Shown: positions 17,217 through 25,510 of the stretch, piece after piece | Layout: each line of letters begins with the position of its first letter | Position numbering within the stretch: position 1 is the first letter of the stretch | Assembly: GCF_002115825.1 (NCBI RefSeq) | Contig: NZ_JFJZ01000007.1 | Location: 62,001 to 126,000, forward strand | Length of the DNA stretch: 64,000 nt | Source: Thalassospira sp. MCCC 1A01428 | Lineage (GTDB): Bacteria > Pseudomonadota > Alphaproteobacteria > Rhodospirillales > Thalassospiraceae | Reading direction: 5' to 3' | Made by a program: the position numbers and the translations under genes | Notes under the pieces: model-generated | Databases searched by the model: none | Told to the model about the DNA's origin: nothing | Seen by the model: only the letters and a program-made list of their open reading frames with translations

Positions 17217-18263
17217 TCAGGTTGTGCCGGGGGACGCGAGGTCCCCATTGCGGTTCAAACCCGTGCCATCCGGTGTTTCGGCAGGGCTGGCCTGGGGGCC
17301 CGGCGGGGCATCATCAGGCATGTTTCGTTCTGTTGTCTGGCTGGTTTGCCCGGTCGGGTCGGTGCTATGTGTTCCGGTTTCCGGTGTTGCCGGGGCAGGT
17401 GTATCCCCGGTTTCGGTCTGCCCGGTTACGTCAGGGGCCGGGTCGGAGGCAACCGTTTCGGGTTTTGGTTCCGGTTTCCGGCTTTTTTGAATTTCCGGGT
17501 CCGCCATCGGGTTGTTGTCGTCAAGGTCAAACCCTTCGCGGTGGGCGGCAATCGCGGCATCGAGAATGGCGTTTATTTCCCCCCATGTTCGCGCCTGATC
17601 GCGGATCGCGGTGCCATCGCCCCATGAAACGCGGCAGTCACCTTTGGCAATGCTGGCTTCACCAACAACAACCGCTTGCCCCGAAAAACCGCGACTACGG
17701 GCGATTTCGGCCACGCGGGTTTGTAGTTCCACGGCAATATCGGGATCAACCTGGACCAGTACCTTGGGCGCATCAAACAGGTTGGACAGGCATTGACGAA
17801 CGATGCTTTCGATTTCGGTGGTATTGTTTTCCTGTGTCCACGCCGGAAGCAGCTTTTTGACAATCGCACGGGTGACATGAATTGCATCTTCGGCAATGCT
17901 TGCCTGGGCGCGTTTCTGGATTTCATCAATATGTTCAAGGCGGGCCGCAATTTGCCCGGCGGTATCTGCAACGGCTTTTTGTACCGATGTCAGAATTTCC
18001 TCGCGCCCCTGGGCTAAACCCTGTTCGTGGCCCTGTGCCAATGCTTCGTCGCGTGCGCGTGTTTCGGCTTCGCGCAGCATGGTTTGCATTTGCTCTTCGG
18101 TGTAAATCGCCGGGGGTGGCGGCGGCACATCTTCTTCTTCTTTTTTCTTGCGCTGCGATTTGCGCTTTAGCGAATAATGTTCCTCTTCCGCGCCAGCCGG
18201 GCGGATGACAGTATCGGCATCATCAAAGTTAAGTTCAAATTTGAATTTTTCGATCGCAGTCAT
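17217..18263 (-). CDS. fliH: FliH-type flagellar export regulator
   Basis: A 348-residue protein matching alphaproteobacterial FliH/FlbE: a basic and Pro-rich N-terminus (KRKSQRKKKEEED, PPPPPA), a coiled coil with FliH-like pattern (TMLREAETRARDEALAQGHEQGLAQGREE), and a globular part with VTRAIVKKLLP, KVLVQVDPDIAVEL and GDCRVSWGDGTAIRD. The last ~100 residues are a Pro/Thr/Asp-rich disordered tail, longer than in typical FliH. FliH binds the ATPase FliI and FliN; fliI is not in this window. The gene follows fliF directly, where fliG would normally stand between them. Confidence 0.85.
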   Translation of the reverse strand: MTAIEKFKFELNFDDADTVIRPAGAEEEHYSLKRKSQRKKKEEEDVPPPPPAIYTEEQMQTMLREAETRARDEALAQGHEQGLAQGREEILTSVQKAVADTAGQIAARLEHIDEIQKRAQASIAEDAIHVTRAIVKKLLPAWTQENNTTEIESIVRQCLSNLFDAPKVLVQVDPDIAVELQTRVAEIARSRGFSGQAVVVGEASIAKGDCRVSWGDGTAIRDQARTWGEINAILDAAIAAHREGFDLDDNNPMADPEIQKSRKPEPKPETVASDPAPDVTGQTETGDTPAPATPETGTHSTDPTGQTSQTTERNMPDDAPPGPQASPAETPDGTGLNRNGDLASPGTT

Positions 18264-18291
18264 ATCATTTCGGCAATCTGTCAGGTGTTAG

Positions 18292-18311
18292 TCCGGGGTC
18301 GTAACCCCGGA
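18292..18311. repeat. Strong hairpin in the fliF-fliH gap
   Basis: TCCGGGGT (18292-18299) and ACCCCGGA (18304-18311) form a perfect 8-bp stem with a 4-base loop, in the 95-base gap between fliF and fliH where many genomes have fliG. It has no T-tract. It may be an RNA processing or stability element. Confidence 0.5.
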
Positions 18312-18358
18312 TCAGAAATATCAAACAAACGTTGCACCCGTTCGAACAGGCCCCGACC

Positions 18359-20011
18359 CTAGTTTTCCTGATAAAGCCAGTTGCGAATAATCGCCAGGGC
18401 CTCTTCCGGGTGTTTGTCAACGATTTCGCCAATTTTCTTGACCGAGGATGCTTTAACCCGGCCTTCAACCTGCGAAATATTGATCAGTTCGTCATGCTCT
18501 TCATTCATGTGCCCGCCAGGCACCGGGGCCGGGCCCGCCAGTGCAGGGGTGCCACCTTCCATCATGCTGCCATCTTCGGTCAGCAACTGGCGCTGTGCCA
18601 TGTCGGCGGCACTGGGCAAGGTTTCAAAGGCACGGGTCAGAAGCGGGCGAACCACCAGCAGGATAACAAGGATTGCAACAATCGCCAGTACCAGCATTTC
18701 CGCAATGCGGAAGACTTCGGCCTTATCAAGCCCCAGGAATGTATCAACCGGTGCATCGCTGAACATATCGCCGGTATCAGCAAACTTCATGTTGATGACT
18801 TCAACCTGGTCACCGCGGTTGGGGTCATAACCAATGGCGCTGCGCACCAGAGCCGCAATTTTATCAAGATCCCCCGAAGAACGTTCCTGATAAACCTTGT
18901 CACCATTTTCGTCGGTGGTGTAGGTGCCATCAACCAGTACCGCCACGGTCACCCGCGAAATCTCGCCGACTTCCTTGATGCTGGTGGTGGTGGTTTTGGA
19001 AATTTCGTAATTAACCGTTTCTTCCGACCGGTTTTCCTGGCTGTTGCTGCCGGCACCGTTGCTGCCCAGGTTCGGGTCGGGCAGGTTGTTTTGCAGGGTT
19101 ACCGGGTCGGTGCCATCGGTTTCGGTGTTGGTCGATGTCTGGTCAACGGTCTGGCTTGAACGTACCACCTGTTCGTCCGGGTTGAACCGTTCGTTATTGG
19201 TGGTGACCTTGTTGAAATTCATATCGACCGATACCTCGGCCCGCACTTCGCCATAGCCAAGCGAGCGCGACAGCAGGTCTTCGATGGTGTTGCGCAACCG
19301 GGTTTCGTTGCGAATGCGCATTTCATCGGCGGTCTGGGTCAGGAAGGTGGCGGTTTGCTGTTCGCCGTCGCCGCGGGCCAGCAAATGCCCGCGCTCGTCA
19401 ATGATGGAAACCTTGCTGGGCACCAGTTGCGGCACAGCAGCAGCAACAAGGTGCTGAATGGCTGTTACCTGTTCGGCATCAAGTGTTTTGCCTTGCAATT
19501 GCAGGGCAATGGACGCACTGGGTTCCTGGGTTTCGCGCGAAAACATTTGCCGTTTGGGTAAAACCAGATGCACGCGCGCCTGTTTCACCGAATCAATCGA
19601 GGCAATGGTACGGGATAATTCGCCTTCAAGGGCGCGAACATGGTTGATATTTTGCTCGAAACTGGTCGAACCCATGCCGTCCTGTTTGTCGAAAATTTCA
19701 TAACCGACCGATCCCCCCGATGGCAGTCCGGCTTCGGCCATGGAAATGCGCATACGGTTCACCTGGTCCGCGGGAACCAGAATTTCGGTGCCACCCTTAA
19801 GCAACTGATAATCGACCTGCTGGCTTTCAAGACGGTCAACGATCTGCCCGGCATCGGCCGGTGACAGGTCGCGATACAGCAAATCCATATTTGGCTGTGA
19901 GACACGCAAAATTAAAAAAGCAAAGAACACAATCAACAATAGGCCAACGCCCGACAACGCCATCAGACGTGTCGGCCCCAGGCTCTTGAGAGTCTGTAAA
20001 ATGCCGCCCAT
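18359..20011 (-). CDS. fliF: FliF, MS-ring protein
   Basis: A 550-residue FliF with two transmembrane helices (LMALSGVGLLLIVFFAFLIL near residue 25 and VFRIAEMLVLAIVAILVILLVV near residue 445), ring-building domains between them (YRDLSPADAGQIVDRLESQ, RVHLVLPKR, SASIALQL) and a cytoplasmic C-terminal tail (VKKIGEIVDKHPEEALAIIRNWL) that binds FliG. The C-terminus is complete, so a FliF-FliG fusion is excluded. It likely starts an operon with fliH, fliN, motA and flbD. Two GGCA-N5-TGCC dyads and a terminator of the flgE unit lie upstream. Confidence 0.96.
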   Translation of the reverse strand: MGGILQTLKSLGPTRLMALSGVGLLLIVFFAFLILRVSQPNMDLLYRDLSPADAGQIVDRLESQQVDYQLLKGGTEILVPADQVNRMRISMAEAGLPSGGSVGYEIFDKQDGMGSTSFEQNINHVRALEGELSRTIASIDSVKQARVHLVLPKRQMFSRETQEPSASIALQLQGKTLDAEQVTAIQHLVAAAVPQLVPSKVSIIDERGHLLARGDGEQQTATFLTQTADEMRIRNETRLRNTIEDLLSRSLGYGEVRAEVSVDMNFNKVTTNNERFNPDEQVVRSSQTVDQTSTNTETDGTDPVTLQNNLPDPNLGSNGAGSNSQENRSEETVNYEISKTTTTSIKEVGEISRVTVAVLVDGTYTTDENGDKVYQERSSGDLDKIAALVRSAIGYDPNRGDQVEVINMKFADTGDMFSDAPVDTFLGLDKAEVFRIAEMLVLAIVAILVILLVVRPLLTRAFETLPSAADMAQRQLLTEDGSMMEGGTPALAGPAPVPGGHMNEEHDELINISQVEGRVKASSVKKIGEIVDKHPEEALAIIRNWLYQEN

Positions 20012-20124
20012 TCAGGCTGCTCCTATCCCGCTCGGTCACCCCAATTCCCAAACTGGTCTGGCGTCATGACGCTAACCAACCCCTATCACGAATAGGGGGG
20101 CAAGTTGAAGAACAGGTTAACGAC

Positions 20125-20139
20125 CGGCAATTTTTGCCC
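20125..20139. promoter_or_regulatory. Candidate FlbD-binding dyad upstream of fliF
   Basis: CGGCA-ATTTT-TGCCC, one of several GGCA-N5-TGCC dyads in flagellar intergenic regions, is centred about 120 bases upstream of the fliF start. Caulobacter FlbD represses fliF by binding near its promoter, which would suit this position. No sigma-54 element is seen here, so it may act on a sigma-70-type promoter. Confidence 0.5.
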
Positions 20140-20208
20140 ACCAATGTCCGCGCTCGGGCATCTTGGGTTGAAAGCACGATCATATACTATGTAGGTACTG
20201 GTTCGACG

Positions 20209-20234
20209 AAAAAAAAGCCCGGCCAAAGCCGGGC
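20209..20234 (-). terminator. Rho-independent terminator after flgE
   Basis: On the minus strand a 7-bp GC stem (GCCCGGC/GCCGGGC, 20217-20234) with a 4-base loop is followed by eight T (A-run 20209-20216 on plus). It ends the fliK-flgD-flgE unit and separates it from fliF. Confidence 0.9.
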
Positions 20235-20255
20235 GAGTCCCTAACAGTAAGCCTG

Positions 20256-20300
20256 TGGCAGAAACTGCCGTGGCAATGGCGCGGGAACTTAACCCGCGCC
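20256..20300. repeat. Two further hairpins between flgE and its terminator
   Basis: GGCAG-AAA-CTGCC (20257-20269, also a GGCA-N5-TGCC dyad) and GGCGCGGG-N7-CCCGCGCC (20278-20300) lie between the flgE stop and the terminator. They would make a series of three stems at the 3' end of the hook transcript, perhaps protecting it. The first could also be a second FlbD-type site for fliF. Confidence 0.45.
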
Positions 20301-20309
20301 AGCCTGAGA

Positions 20310-22022
20310 TTAACGTTTCACCCGGATCAGCTCGTCGAGCATTTCATCCGTTGTGGTGATGGTTTTGGTATTCGCCGAATAGGCCCGCTGGGTCACGATC
20401 ATGTTGGTGAATTCCTCGGCCAGATCGACGTTCGAGGATTCAAGTGCGGATGCCACAACCGAACCCGCACCGTTCAGGCCCGGTTCACGCAACAGATAGT
20501 CACCGGATTCACGGGTTTGGCGATAAACGTTGCCGGTATGGTTTTCCAGCTGATCGGGGGCTTCAAAGGTGGCAACGGCCAGTTTGTAGACCGGGCGTTT
20601 GACACCATTGGCAAACTCGACCTGCAAGAAACCATCTTCGGTGAAGCCATAATTCACCATTGTACCGGCCTGGGCACCATCCTGATTGATGAAGTGGGTG
20701 GTGTAGTCAACCAGGTTGCCGTTGGCGTCGGTTCCGGCAGCAAACTGGGTAATGCCGTCCGTCTGGCCAATTGTACCGGCATCCAGGGTAAAGGAACTGG
20801 GTTCCGCACCGTTGGTCCATGTGATCCCGGTAACGGGTTGATTAACCCGCGACAGGCCCCCTTCGTCGGTAAAGGTTTTAAGCGCGCCGTTCCCGTCAAA
20901 GGTCATGGTGCCAGATGCAATCAGGCCATTGGGATGGGCGGCTGTATCAAGCTCGCCGGTGGTGGTGGCCCCGGTCAGTTCATAGCCCCATTTATTCTGC
21001 CCGAGTTTAATCACCTGAAGGTTCAGTTTGTGGGCTGTCCCCAATGAGTCATAAACCGTGATCGGCAGGGAATTGTTGGCCGTAATCGAGCCCGATGCAA
21101 TGTTACCTGCACCTGGTGTAAAGGCAGCCGTCGTTGTCAGGGTGCCAAAACCAAGGGCCCCCAGCGGCGTGTTGTTGTTGTCTGCCAGTGTCAGCGTTTC
21201 CTCGGGGTCGGTCGAGGCAATTGACAATGTGTGGTTGGTGCTGGTGGTATCAACCGTTGCGGTTACGCCGGTCAGGGCCGAAATTTTGGCAGCCAGACTG
21301 TTCAGGGTTTCGCCTGCGCCAATCGTAACGGTCTGGGTGGCACCGGTGCCAACGGTAATGTCAAAAGAATCACCTACGGCCATGCCCAGTGTCGTCAGGT
21401 CCGTTGTGTCGGCAACAATGGATGTGGCGCTTGACGTTGTCGGTGTTCCGTTCAACGGTGTTTCGTTGGCGTTAAAGTTCGCGCCAAATTCGATTTTAGT
21501 GGTCGATGCCGCGGCTGTCAGGATCGAGTTGATGTCGAGAATTTGCAAATCGCCGGCAGCCGAGCTGTTCGACGATGTGACAGCACCGGTTTTATCAAGC
21601 AACTGGCCGTTACGGTCGGTTGCCCAGCCCTGCACATAATAGCCGGCAGTGTTCTTAAGGTAACCGTTATCGTCGGGTTTGAAGTCGCCCGCGCGGGTAA
21701 AGAACAGTTCGCTGTCTTCGCCCGGGGTTGCGGTATCGCGCACCAGGAAGAAACCATCGCCCGAAATGGCAACTGCCGTTGTCGATGACGTTGCCTGCAA
21801 CAGGCCCTGTTTGCTGATCAGGGCTGTCGGATGAAACTGCACGCCACCGGGCGTATAATTGGTCTGTGTTGCCGATTGCGTCACCAGGGTCGAAAACCGA
21901 CCCACGGTGCTTTTATAGCCAACTGTATTAAGGTTCGCGATATTATCCGAAATAACACCAAGGTTTTGGCTCTGGGCGTTAAGGCCGGATACACCGGAAA
22001 TCATTGCACCGAAAAGGCTCAT
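20310..22022 (-). CDS. flgE: FlgE, flagellar hook protein
   Basis: A 570-residue hook subunit. The rod-type N-terminus (MSLFGAMISGVSGLNAQSQNLGVISDNIANLNTVGYK) and C-terminus (ALESSNVDLAEEFTNMIVTQRAYSANTKTITTTDEMLDELI) are well conserved; between them are FlgE domains (GDGFFLVRDT, YVQGWATD, NNSLPITVYDSLGTAH) and a variable Thr-rich insertion that makes it longer than enteric FlgE (about 400). It is exported by the type III apparatus and assembled under the FlgD cap. RBS GGAGAT precedes the start. It is the last gene of the fliK-flgD-flgE unit. Confidence 0.96.
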   Translation of the reverse strand: MSLFGAMISGVSGLNAQSQNLGVISDNIANLNTVGYKSTVGRFSTLVTQSATQTNYTPGGVQFHPTALISKQGLLQATSSTTAVAISGDGFFLVRDTATPGEDSELFFTRAGDFKPDDNGYLKNTAGYYVQGWATDRNGQLLDKTGAVTSSNSSAAGDLQILDINSILTAAASTTKIEFGANFNANETPLNGTPTTSSATSIVADTTDLTTLGMAVGDSFDITVGTGATQTVTIGAGETLNSLAAKISALTGVTATVDTTSTNHTLSIASTDPEETLTLADNNNTPLGALGFGTLTTTAAFTPGAGNIASGSITANNSLPITVYDSLGTAHKLNLQVIKLGQNKWGYELTGATTTGELDTAAHPNGLIASGTMTFDGNGALKTFTDEGGLSRVNQPVTGITWTNGAEPSSFTLDAGTIGQTDGITQFAAGTDANGNLVDYTTHFINQDGAQAGTMVNYGFTEDGFLQVEFANGVKRPVYKLAVATFEAPDQLENHTGNVYRQTRESGDYLLREPGLNGAGSVVASALESSNVDLAEEFTNMIVTQRAYSANTKTITTTDEMLDELIRVKR

Positions 22023-22071
22023 TTTTATCTCCTGCGCTTACAGGCTGTTAGGTTCAAAAGTGGTCGATCAA

Positions 22072-22860
22072 TCAGGCGGCTTCGTCGCTCGCCGTATCGT
22101 CGCCATCGTTTCCGGTGCTACCTGTTCCGGAGTTGCCATCACTGGCGTTATCAGAGGCAGTTGCGGCCAGTTTGACGTTGGTCAGGGTCGTGAACGGAAC
22201 CGAGACATCGCCAATCCGCAGGTAAATATCGTTATCGCCAATGTCGACACTATCGACCTTGCCGACGATGCCAATCGAGACCGAGGCTTCCTTGCCCTTC
22301 TCATCCTTGAAGGTTTCGCCGTCTTTACCCAGCGGTTTGATAACCAGGGTATAGGCACCTTCGGCAACATCCGTGCCGGAATTGTTCTTGCCATCCCAGC
22401 TAAAGGTCTGAACACCCGATACATCTTCGACTGTTTCGGAATAAATCGTTTTGCCTTCCTGATCGACGATCTGAAGCTGGGCGGACGGTACTTCGGGCGA
22501 AATATTGTATTTGAAATCAAGGTTTTCGCCTGGCGTGTGCCAGTTGGTATCGCCAACGGCCTCGATTTCTGCGCCGACATAGGACAGGGCCGAAAGCTGG
22601 CGTTGCTGGCCTTGCATGGTCAGCAGGTTTTCAAGGTTTTTGTTGGTCTGAATACCTTGTTCCACCTGGGCGAACTGGCTGAGCTGGTCGGTGAATTTAT
22701 CACTTTCCATCGGCGAGGTCGGGTCCTGGTTTTTTAACTGCGTGGTCAGCAGTGTCAGGAAGGTATCGAAGTTCTGTGACAGCGATGCGGCCGAATTTGA
22801 CGAAGAAGCGTTCGCATTCGAGGTCTGAAGACCGATATTGGTTAAGGAAGAAACCGTCAT
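22072..22860 (-). CDS. flgD: FlgD, hook assembly scaffolding protein
   Basis: A 262-residue hook cap protein. The N-terminal export region contains the conserved FLTLLTTQLKNQDPTSPMESDKFTDQLSQFAQVEQGIQTNKNL; the middle contains the Ig-like/FlgD repeat (AQLQIVDQEGKTIYSE ... QTFSWDGKNNSGTDVAEGAYTLVI). The C-terminal ~30 residues are Gly/Asp/Ser-rich. A strong ribosome binding site (GGGAGAT) precedes the start. It lies between fliK and flgE, the standard hook-building arrangement. Confidence 0.95.
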   Translation of the reverse strand: MTVSSLTNIGLQTSNANASSSNSAASLSQNFDTFLTLLTTQLKNQDPTSPMESDKFTDQLSQFAQVEQGIQTNKNLENLLTMQGQQRQLSALSYVGAEIEAVGDTNWHTPGENLDFKYNISPEVPSAQLQIVDQEGKTIYSETVEDVSGVQTFSWDGKNNSGTDVAEGAYTLVIKPLGKDGETFKDEKGKEASVSIGIVGKVDSVDIGDNDIYLRIGDVSVPFTTLTNVKLAATASDNASDGNSGTGSTGNDGDDTASDEAA

Positions 22861-22875
22861 CTTTTATCTCCCGGG

Positions 22876-24495
22876 CTAAATGCGTATATCGACAAGGCCG
22901 TTGGAATTTATGCCATAGCCCACAGCAACATGCTGGGCCAGTTCGGCACCGCTGATAATATCGCCTTCATTCGGGCGGGAGGCGCCTGCGCGCCCGTTAC
23001 TGCCGCTATTCTGGTTCGGGTTTTGCCCCTGTCCGCCATCCTGGCGATGTTCAAAGGTAAAACTTTGTGAATCGGCATTCAGACCCGCGTCCCGCAACGC
23101 CTGTTGCAGGCCTTTGACATCCTGGCGCAACATGTCCAGGGTTTGGCGGTTATCGGCCTGAACCACGGTTTGCACCCGGCCATCATGGGAAATTTCCAGC
23201 TTCACATCGACGCGGCCCAAATGTTCGGGGCGCAGTTGCACGGAAATCCGGTCAACGCCATCGCCAGCACCTTTTTTAATTTGAACGGCGACCTGTTGCT
23301 GAACAGTTTCAGCGGCTGCCGCACCCCGCCCAGCCTGGTTGGCCGCGGCCTGTGCGGTGGCGGTGGTTGTGCCGTTAACGGTTTGTCCGGCAACGCCAGG
23401 CACCGCTCCGTTTGTGCCATCCGTTGCCCCGATTGCGGCTGTTCCACTGGTGGCCGATGTTGCTGTTTGTGTCGTCGTTGCCTGGGGGGCTGCCGCATTT
23501 TGCAAGGCGGCAAGATTTGCCATAGCCGTATTTGTGCCTTGCTGGGCTGCACCGTTTGCGGTTGGTGCGTTGGCACCAGTATTATTTGCCCCGTTATTGG
23601 GGCTGTTCTGGCTGGTGCCATTACCATTACCGGCATTGGCGTCGGCCTTGCCATTACCGGGTGTTTGCTGCTTAAGGGCGGCTTCAAACCCGGCTTTGGC
23701 ATCCGTACCGGTTGATGTATCGCCATTCGCATCTGTCCCGGTCAGGGCTGCGGCCTGCATGGTTTTGGCGGCACTGCCATCATTTTGGGCGGTGCCATTG
23801 GCCGTGGCCGATTGCGACAGGGCGGTTGACGATAACAGCGCGTCCTTGGCGGATGCGCCATCCCCCGTTGTTACTGTGGCAGCCTGTGCGCCCGGTACGC
23901 CTGGCACCCCTATGGGTGTTTGGCTGGCAATAACAGGCTGGCTGGCACCGGCGATGGCTTCGGCTGTGGTTTCATCCCCGGCCTTGGCTGTCGTTTCGGT
24001 GCTGTCTTTCGCAGGTTTGCTCGTGTCTGCTGTCGTGTTGTTATCTTCGCTGGCTGCGGTTTGATCTTTCGCAGCACCGGTGTCGTCCTGTGTGGATTCT
24101 TTAACCGGTTTTTCATCTGACGCGTCGTTTTTTGCGACATTTTTGTCAGGCGTGTCTGTGTCGTCCTTGTGGTCGACTTTGTCTTTTTGGGTATTGTCCG
24201 CTTTGCGGGGGCGCGTGTCGTTGTTGCGATCGGTACGCGGCGTCGCGTCACGATCTTCGTCCGGTGTGTCGTCAGCCACAGCCCGGCGATCCTGGTCGCT
24301 GCGGTTGTCGCGCGATGCCAGGGTGTCGGCGGCAGTATTTGCCGGGTGTTTTTGGGATCGGGCAGCGGTGTCTGCCCGGTCCGCCTGTACCTTTTCCATG
24401 ATGTCGGCGAAGGCCACACTGCTGCTGGCAGGTTGGTTCTGCGCGGGCACCGATATGGTCGGTGTACTGATTTTATCGATCGCAGAGCTGTGCAT
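22876..24495 (-). CDS. fliK: FliK, flagellar hook-length control protein
   Basis: A 539-residue FliK. The long N-terminal part is repetitive, Asp/Thr/Lys- then Ala/Asn/Gly-rich, suiting an extended molecular ruler. The C-terminal hook-length domain is clear: VQLRPEHLGRVDVKLEISHD, VQTVVQADNRQTLDMLRQDVKGLQQALRDAGL. ATG 24495 is chosen over TTG 24534: AAAAGGGA lies 8 bases upstream, and the TTG falls inside the sigma-54 promoter at 24531-24545. It measures the hook and switches export to filament substrates by acting on FlhB (60930). It heads the fliK-flgD-flgE unit. Confidence 0.9.
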   Translation of the reverse strand: MHSSAIDKISTPTISVPAQNQPASSSVAFADIMEKVQADRADTAARSQKHPANTAADTLASRDNRSDQDRRAVADDTPDEDRDATPRTDRNNDTRPRKADNTQKDKVDHKDDTDTPDKNVAKNDASDEKPVKESTQDDTGAAKDQTAASEDNNTTADTSKPAKDSTETTAKAGDETTAEAIAGASQPVIASQTPIGVPGVPGAQAATVTTGDGASAKDALLSSTALSQSATANGTAQNDGSAAKTMQAAALTGTDANGDTSTGTDAKAGFEAALKQQTPGNGKADANAGNGNGTSQNSPNNGANNTGANAPTANGAAQQGTNTAMANLAALQNAAAPQATTTQTATSATSGTAAIGATDGTNGAVPGVAGQTVNGTTTATAQAAANQAGRGAAAAETVQQQVAVQIKKGAGDGVDRISVQLRPEHLGRVDVKLEISHDGRVQTVVQADNRQTLDMLRQDVKGLQQALRDAGLNADSQSFTFEHRQDGGQGQNPNQNSGSNGRAGASRPNEGDIISGAELAQHVAVGYGINSNGLVDIRI

Positions 24496-24530
24496 GACAC
24501 GGTCCCTTTTGTAAGTCTGCAATAGATAAT

Positions 24531-24545
24531 GCAAGTGGCGGGCCA
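24531..24545 (-). promoter_or_regulatory. Sigma-54 promoter of fliK-flgD-flgE
   Basis: Read on the minus strand: TGGCCCG-CCAC-TTGC, matching the -24/-12 consensus TGGCACG-N4-TTGC at all but one position. The -24 GG is at 24543-24544 and the -12 GC at 24531-24532, so transcription should start near 24519, about 25 bases before the fliK ATG. Confidence 0.85.
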
Positions 24546-24604
24546 GTTTTGACGTTTACCAAATGTTAATTGTGATCAATATGTTAGGGCAGGGGCGATG
24601 GATG

Positions 24605-24619
24605 CGGCATTTTTTGCCG
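24605..24619. promoter_or_regulatory. Candidate FlbD-binding dyad upstream of fliK
   Basis: CGGCA-TTTTT-TGCCG, a perfect dyad 61-75 bases upstream of the -24 element, in the normal range for a sigma-54 enhancer site. Confidence 0.6.
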
Positions 24620-24780
24620 ATACAAATGCCGTGGGGTTTCTGGTCGGTAAATTCGGCCATCGGCTAAAATATCCAGGCCTGGCCCAGCTATGCCAAGCCA
24701 CCCAGCCAGACAGTTGTAATCCCTCGGGTGGAACGCAAGGCTGTAAAATATGCGGCAGACGGGTGCGGGAAGGAACGCAC

Positions 24781-24812
24781 AAAAGAAAATCCCCCAATCA
24801 CGGATCGGGGGA
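24781..24812 (-). terminator. Rho-independent terminator after fliS
   Basis: On the minus strand the stem TCCCCC/GGGGGA (24790-24812), extended inside by ATC/GAT, is followed by TTTTCTTTT (24789-24781). It ends the fliD-fliS unit. Confidence 0.88.
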
Positions 24813-24926
24813 CACAAACAGAATTCAAGTATGTTTCGTTAGGGCAACCCGTAATCAGGCCTGGGATGCCTTGCCTTGTGCAGGGATGCGGGTATGTGAA
24901 ACCAATCCCTGTCAGCTTGCAAAATG

Positions 24927-25457
24927 TTAAGCTGAAATGGAAATGCCGGAAGGGCGTGGTTGTTCTTTGGTCTCCGTTTCTGCCGTGTCGCCGTTCTTTT
25001 CGGCATCGGCGGGTGCTGACTGGGACATATCTTGCTGGTCTGCGTTGCCATCTTTGGCACCCTGAACAGCCTGACGCAATTCGTCTGCACTTTTGCGGGC
25101 CAGAATGGCCCAGGAATCCCGCATTGGGGTTAGCAGGCCAATAACATCCTGTGCTGCCTGTTTATCGTTGTTGCGGTCAACCTTCATCAGGTGAACTGTG
25201 GAAAAACGATAAAGTTCACGCAGGTTACTGGCGATTTCGCCGCCTTGCTCCAGGTCAAGCGTGCCAGATAAATGGGCAATAATTTCCATTGCCTTGCAAT
25301 TGGCGTTGCAGCGGGCCTGGATATCGTTGGATTCAATCGCTTTGACCGCTTCCTGAAGCGACGAAATGGTCTTGTTATACAGCATGTAAACCATCTGTGC
25401 CGGCGATGCCGTGTTGACCTGCTGGTCGCCATAGGCGCGGGCTGCGTTTGTATTCAT
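24927..25457 (-). CDS. fliS: FliS, flagellin export chaperone
   Basis: A 176-residue FliS: MNTNAARAYGDQQVNTASPAQMVYMLYNKTISSLQEAVKAI is the conserved N-terminus, followed by further helices (ANCKAMEIIAHLSGTLDLEQGGEIASNLRELYRFSTVHLMKV). The C-terminal ~45 residues are an Asp/Glu/Gln-rich tail longer than in most FliS. ATG 25457 is preferred (AAGGA 7 bases upstream); ATG 25496, just after the fliD stop, is possible. FliS binds flagellin C-termini and delivers flagellin to FlhA. In FliW-CsrA systems it also helps to sense free flagellin. Confidence 0.9.
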   Translation of the reverse strand: MNTNAARAYGDQQVNTASPAQMVYMLYNKTISSLQEAVKAIESNDIQARCNANCKAMEIIAHLSGTLDLEQGGEIASNLRELYRFSTVHLMKVDRNNDKQAAQDVIGLLTPMRDSWAILARKSADELRQAVQGAKDGNADQQDMSQSAPADAEKNGDTAETETKEQPRPSGISISA

Positions 25458-25510
25458 GCTATATTCCTTGATATTCAAGTTGGGGTGGGCCGACATCGGG
25501 TCCTGATCAC

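Larger units (their letters stand above)
24496..24926. other. Intergenic region between fliS and fliK
   Basis: These 431 bases contain no gene that I can support. They hold the fliK sigma-54 promoter, a GGCA-N5-TGCC dyad and the fliS terminator. The ORFs here are short and have no recognisable features. Confidence 0.6.

Noticed and set aside
18264-18358. Read-through extension of FliF past its TAG
   Set aside because: The following 24 in-frame codons do not resemble FliG and FliF already has a normal C-terminus.
18332-19159. 275-residue ORF on the plus strand
   Set aside because: It is antisense to fliF, whose product is clearly conserved; the ORF shows no family features.
21058-21639. 193-residue ORF on the plus strand
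   Set aside because: Antisense to flgE variable region; composition only.
23339-24064. 241-residue ORF on the plus strand
   Set aside because: Antisense to the repetitive Ala-rich part of fliK; its Ala/Val/Pro composition follows from GC-rich codons.
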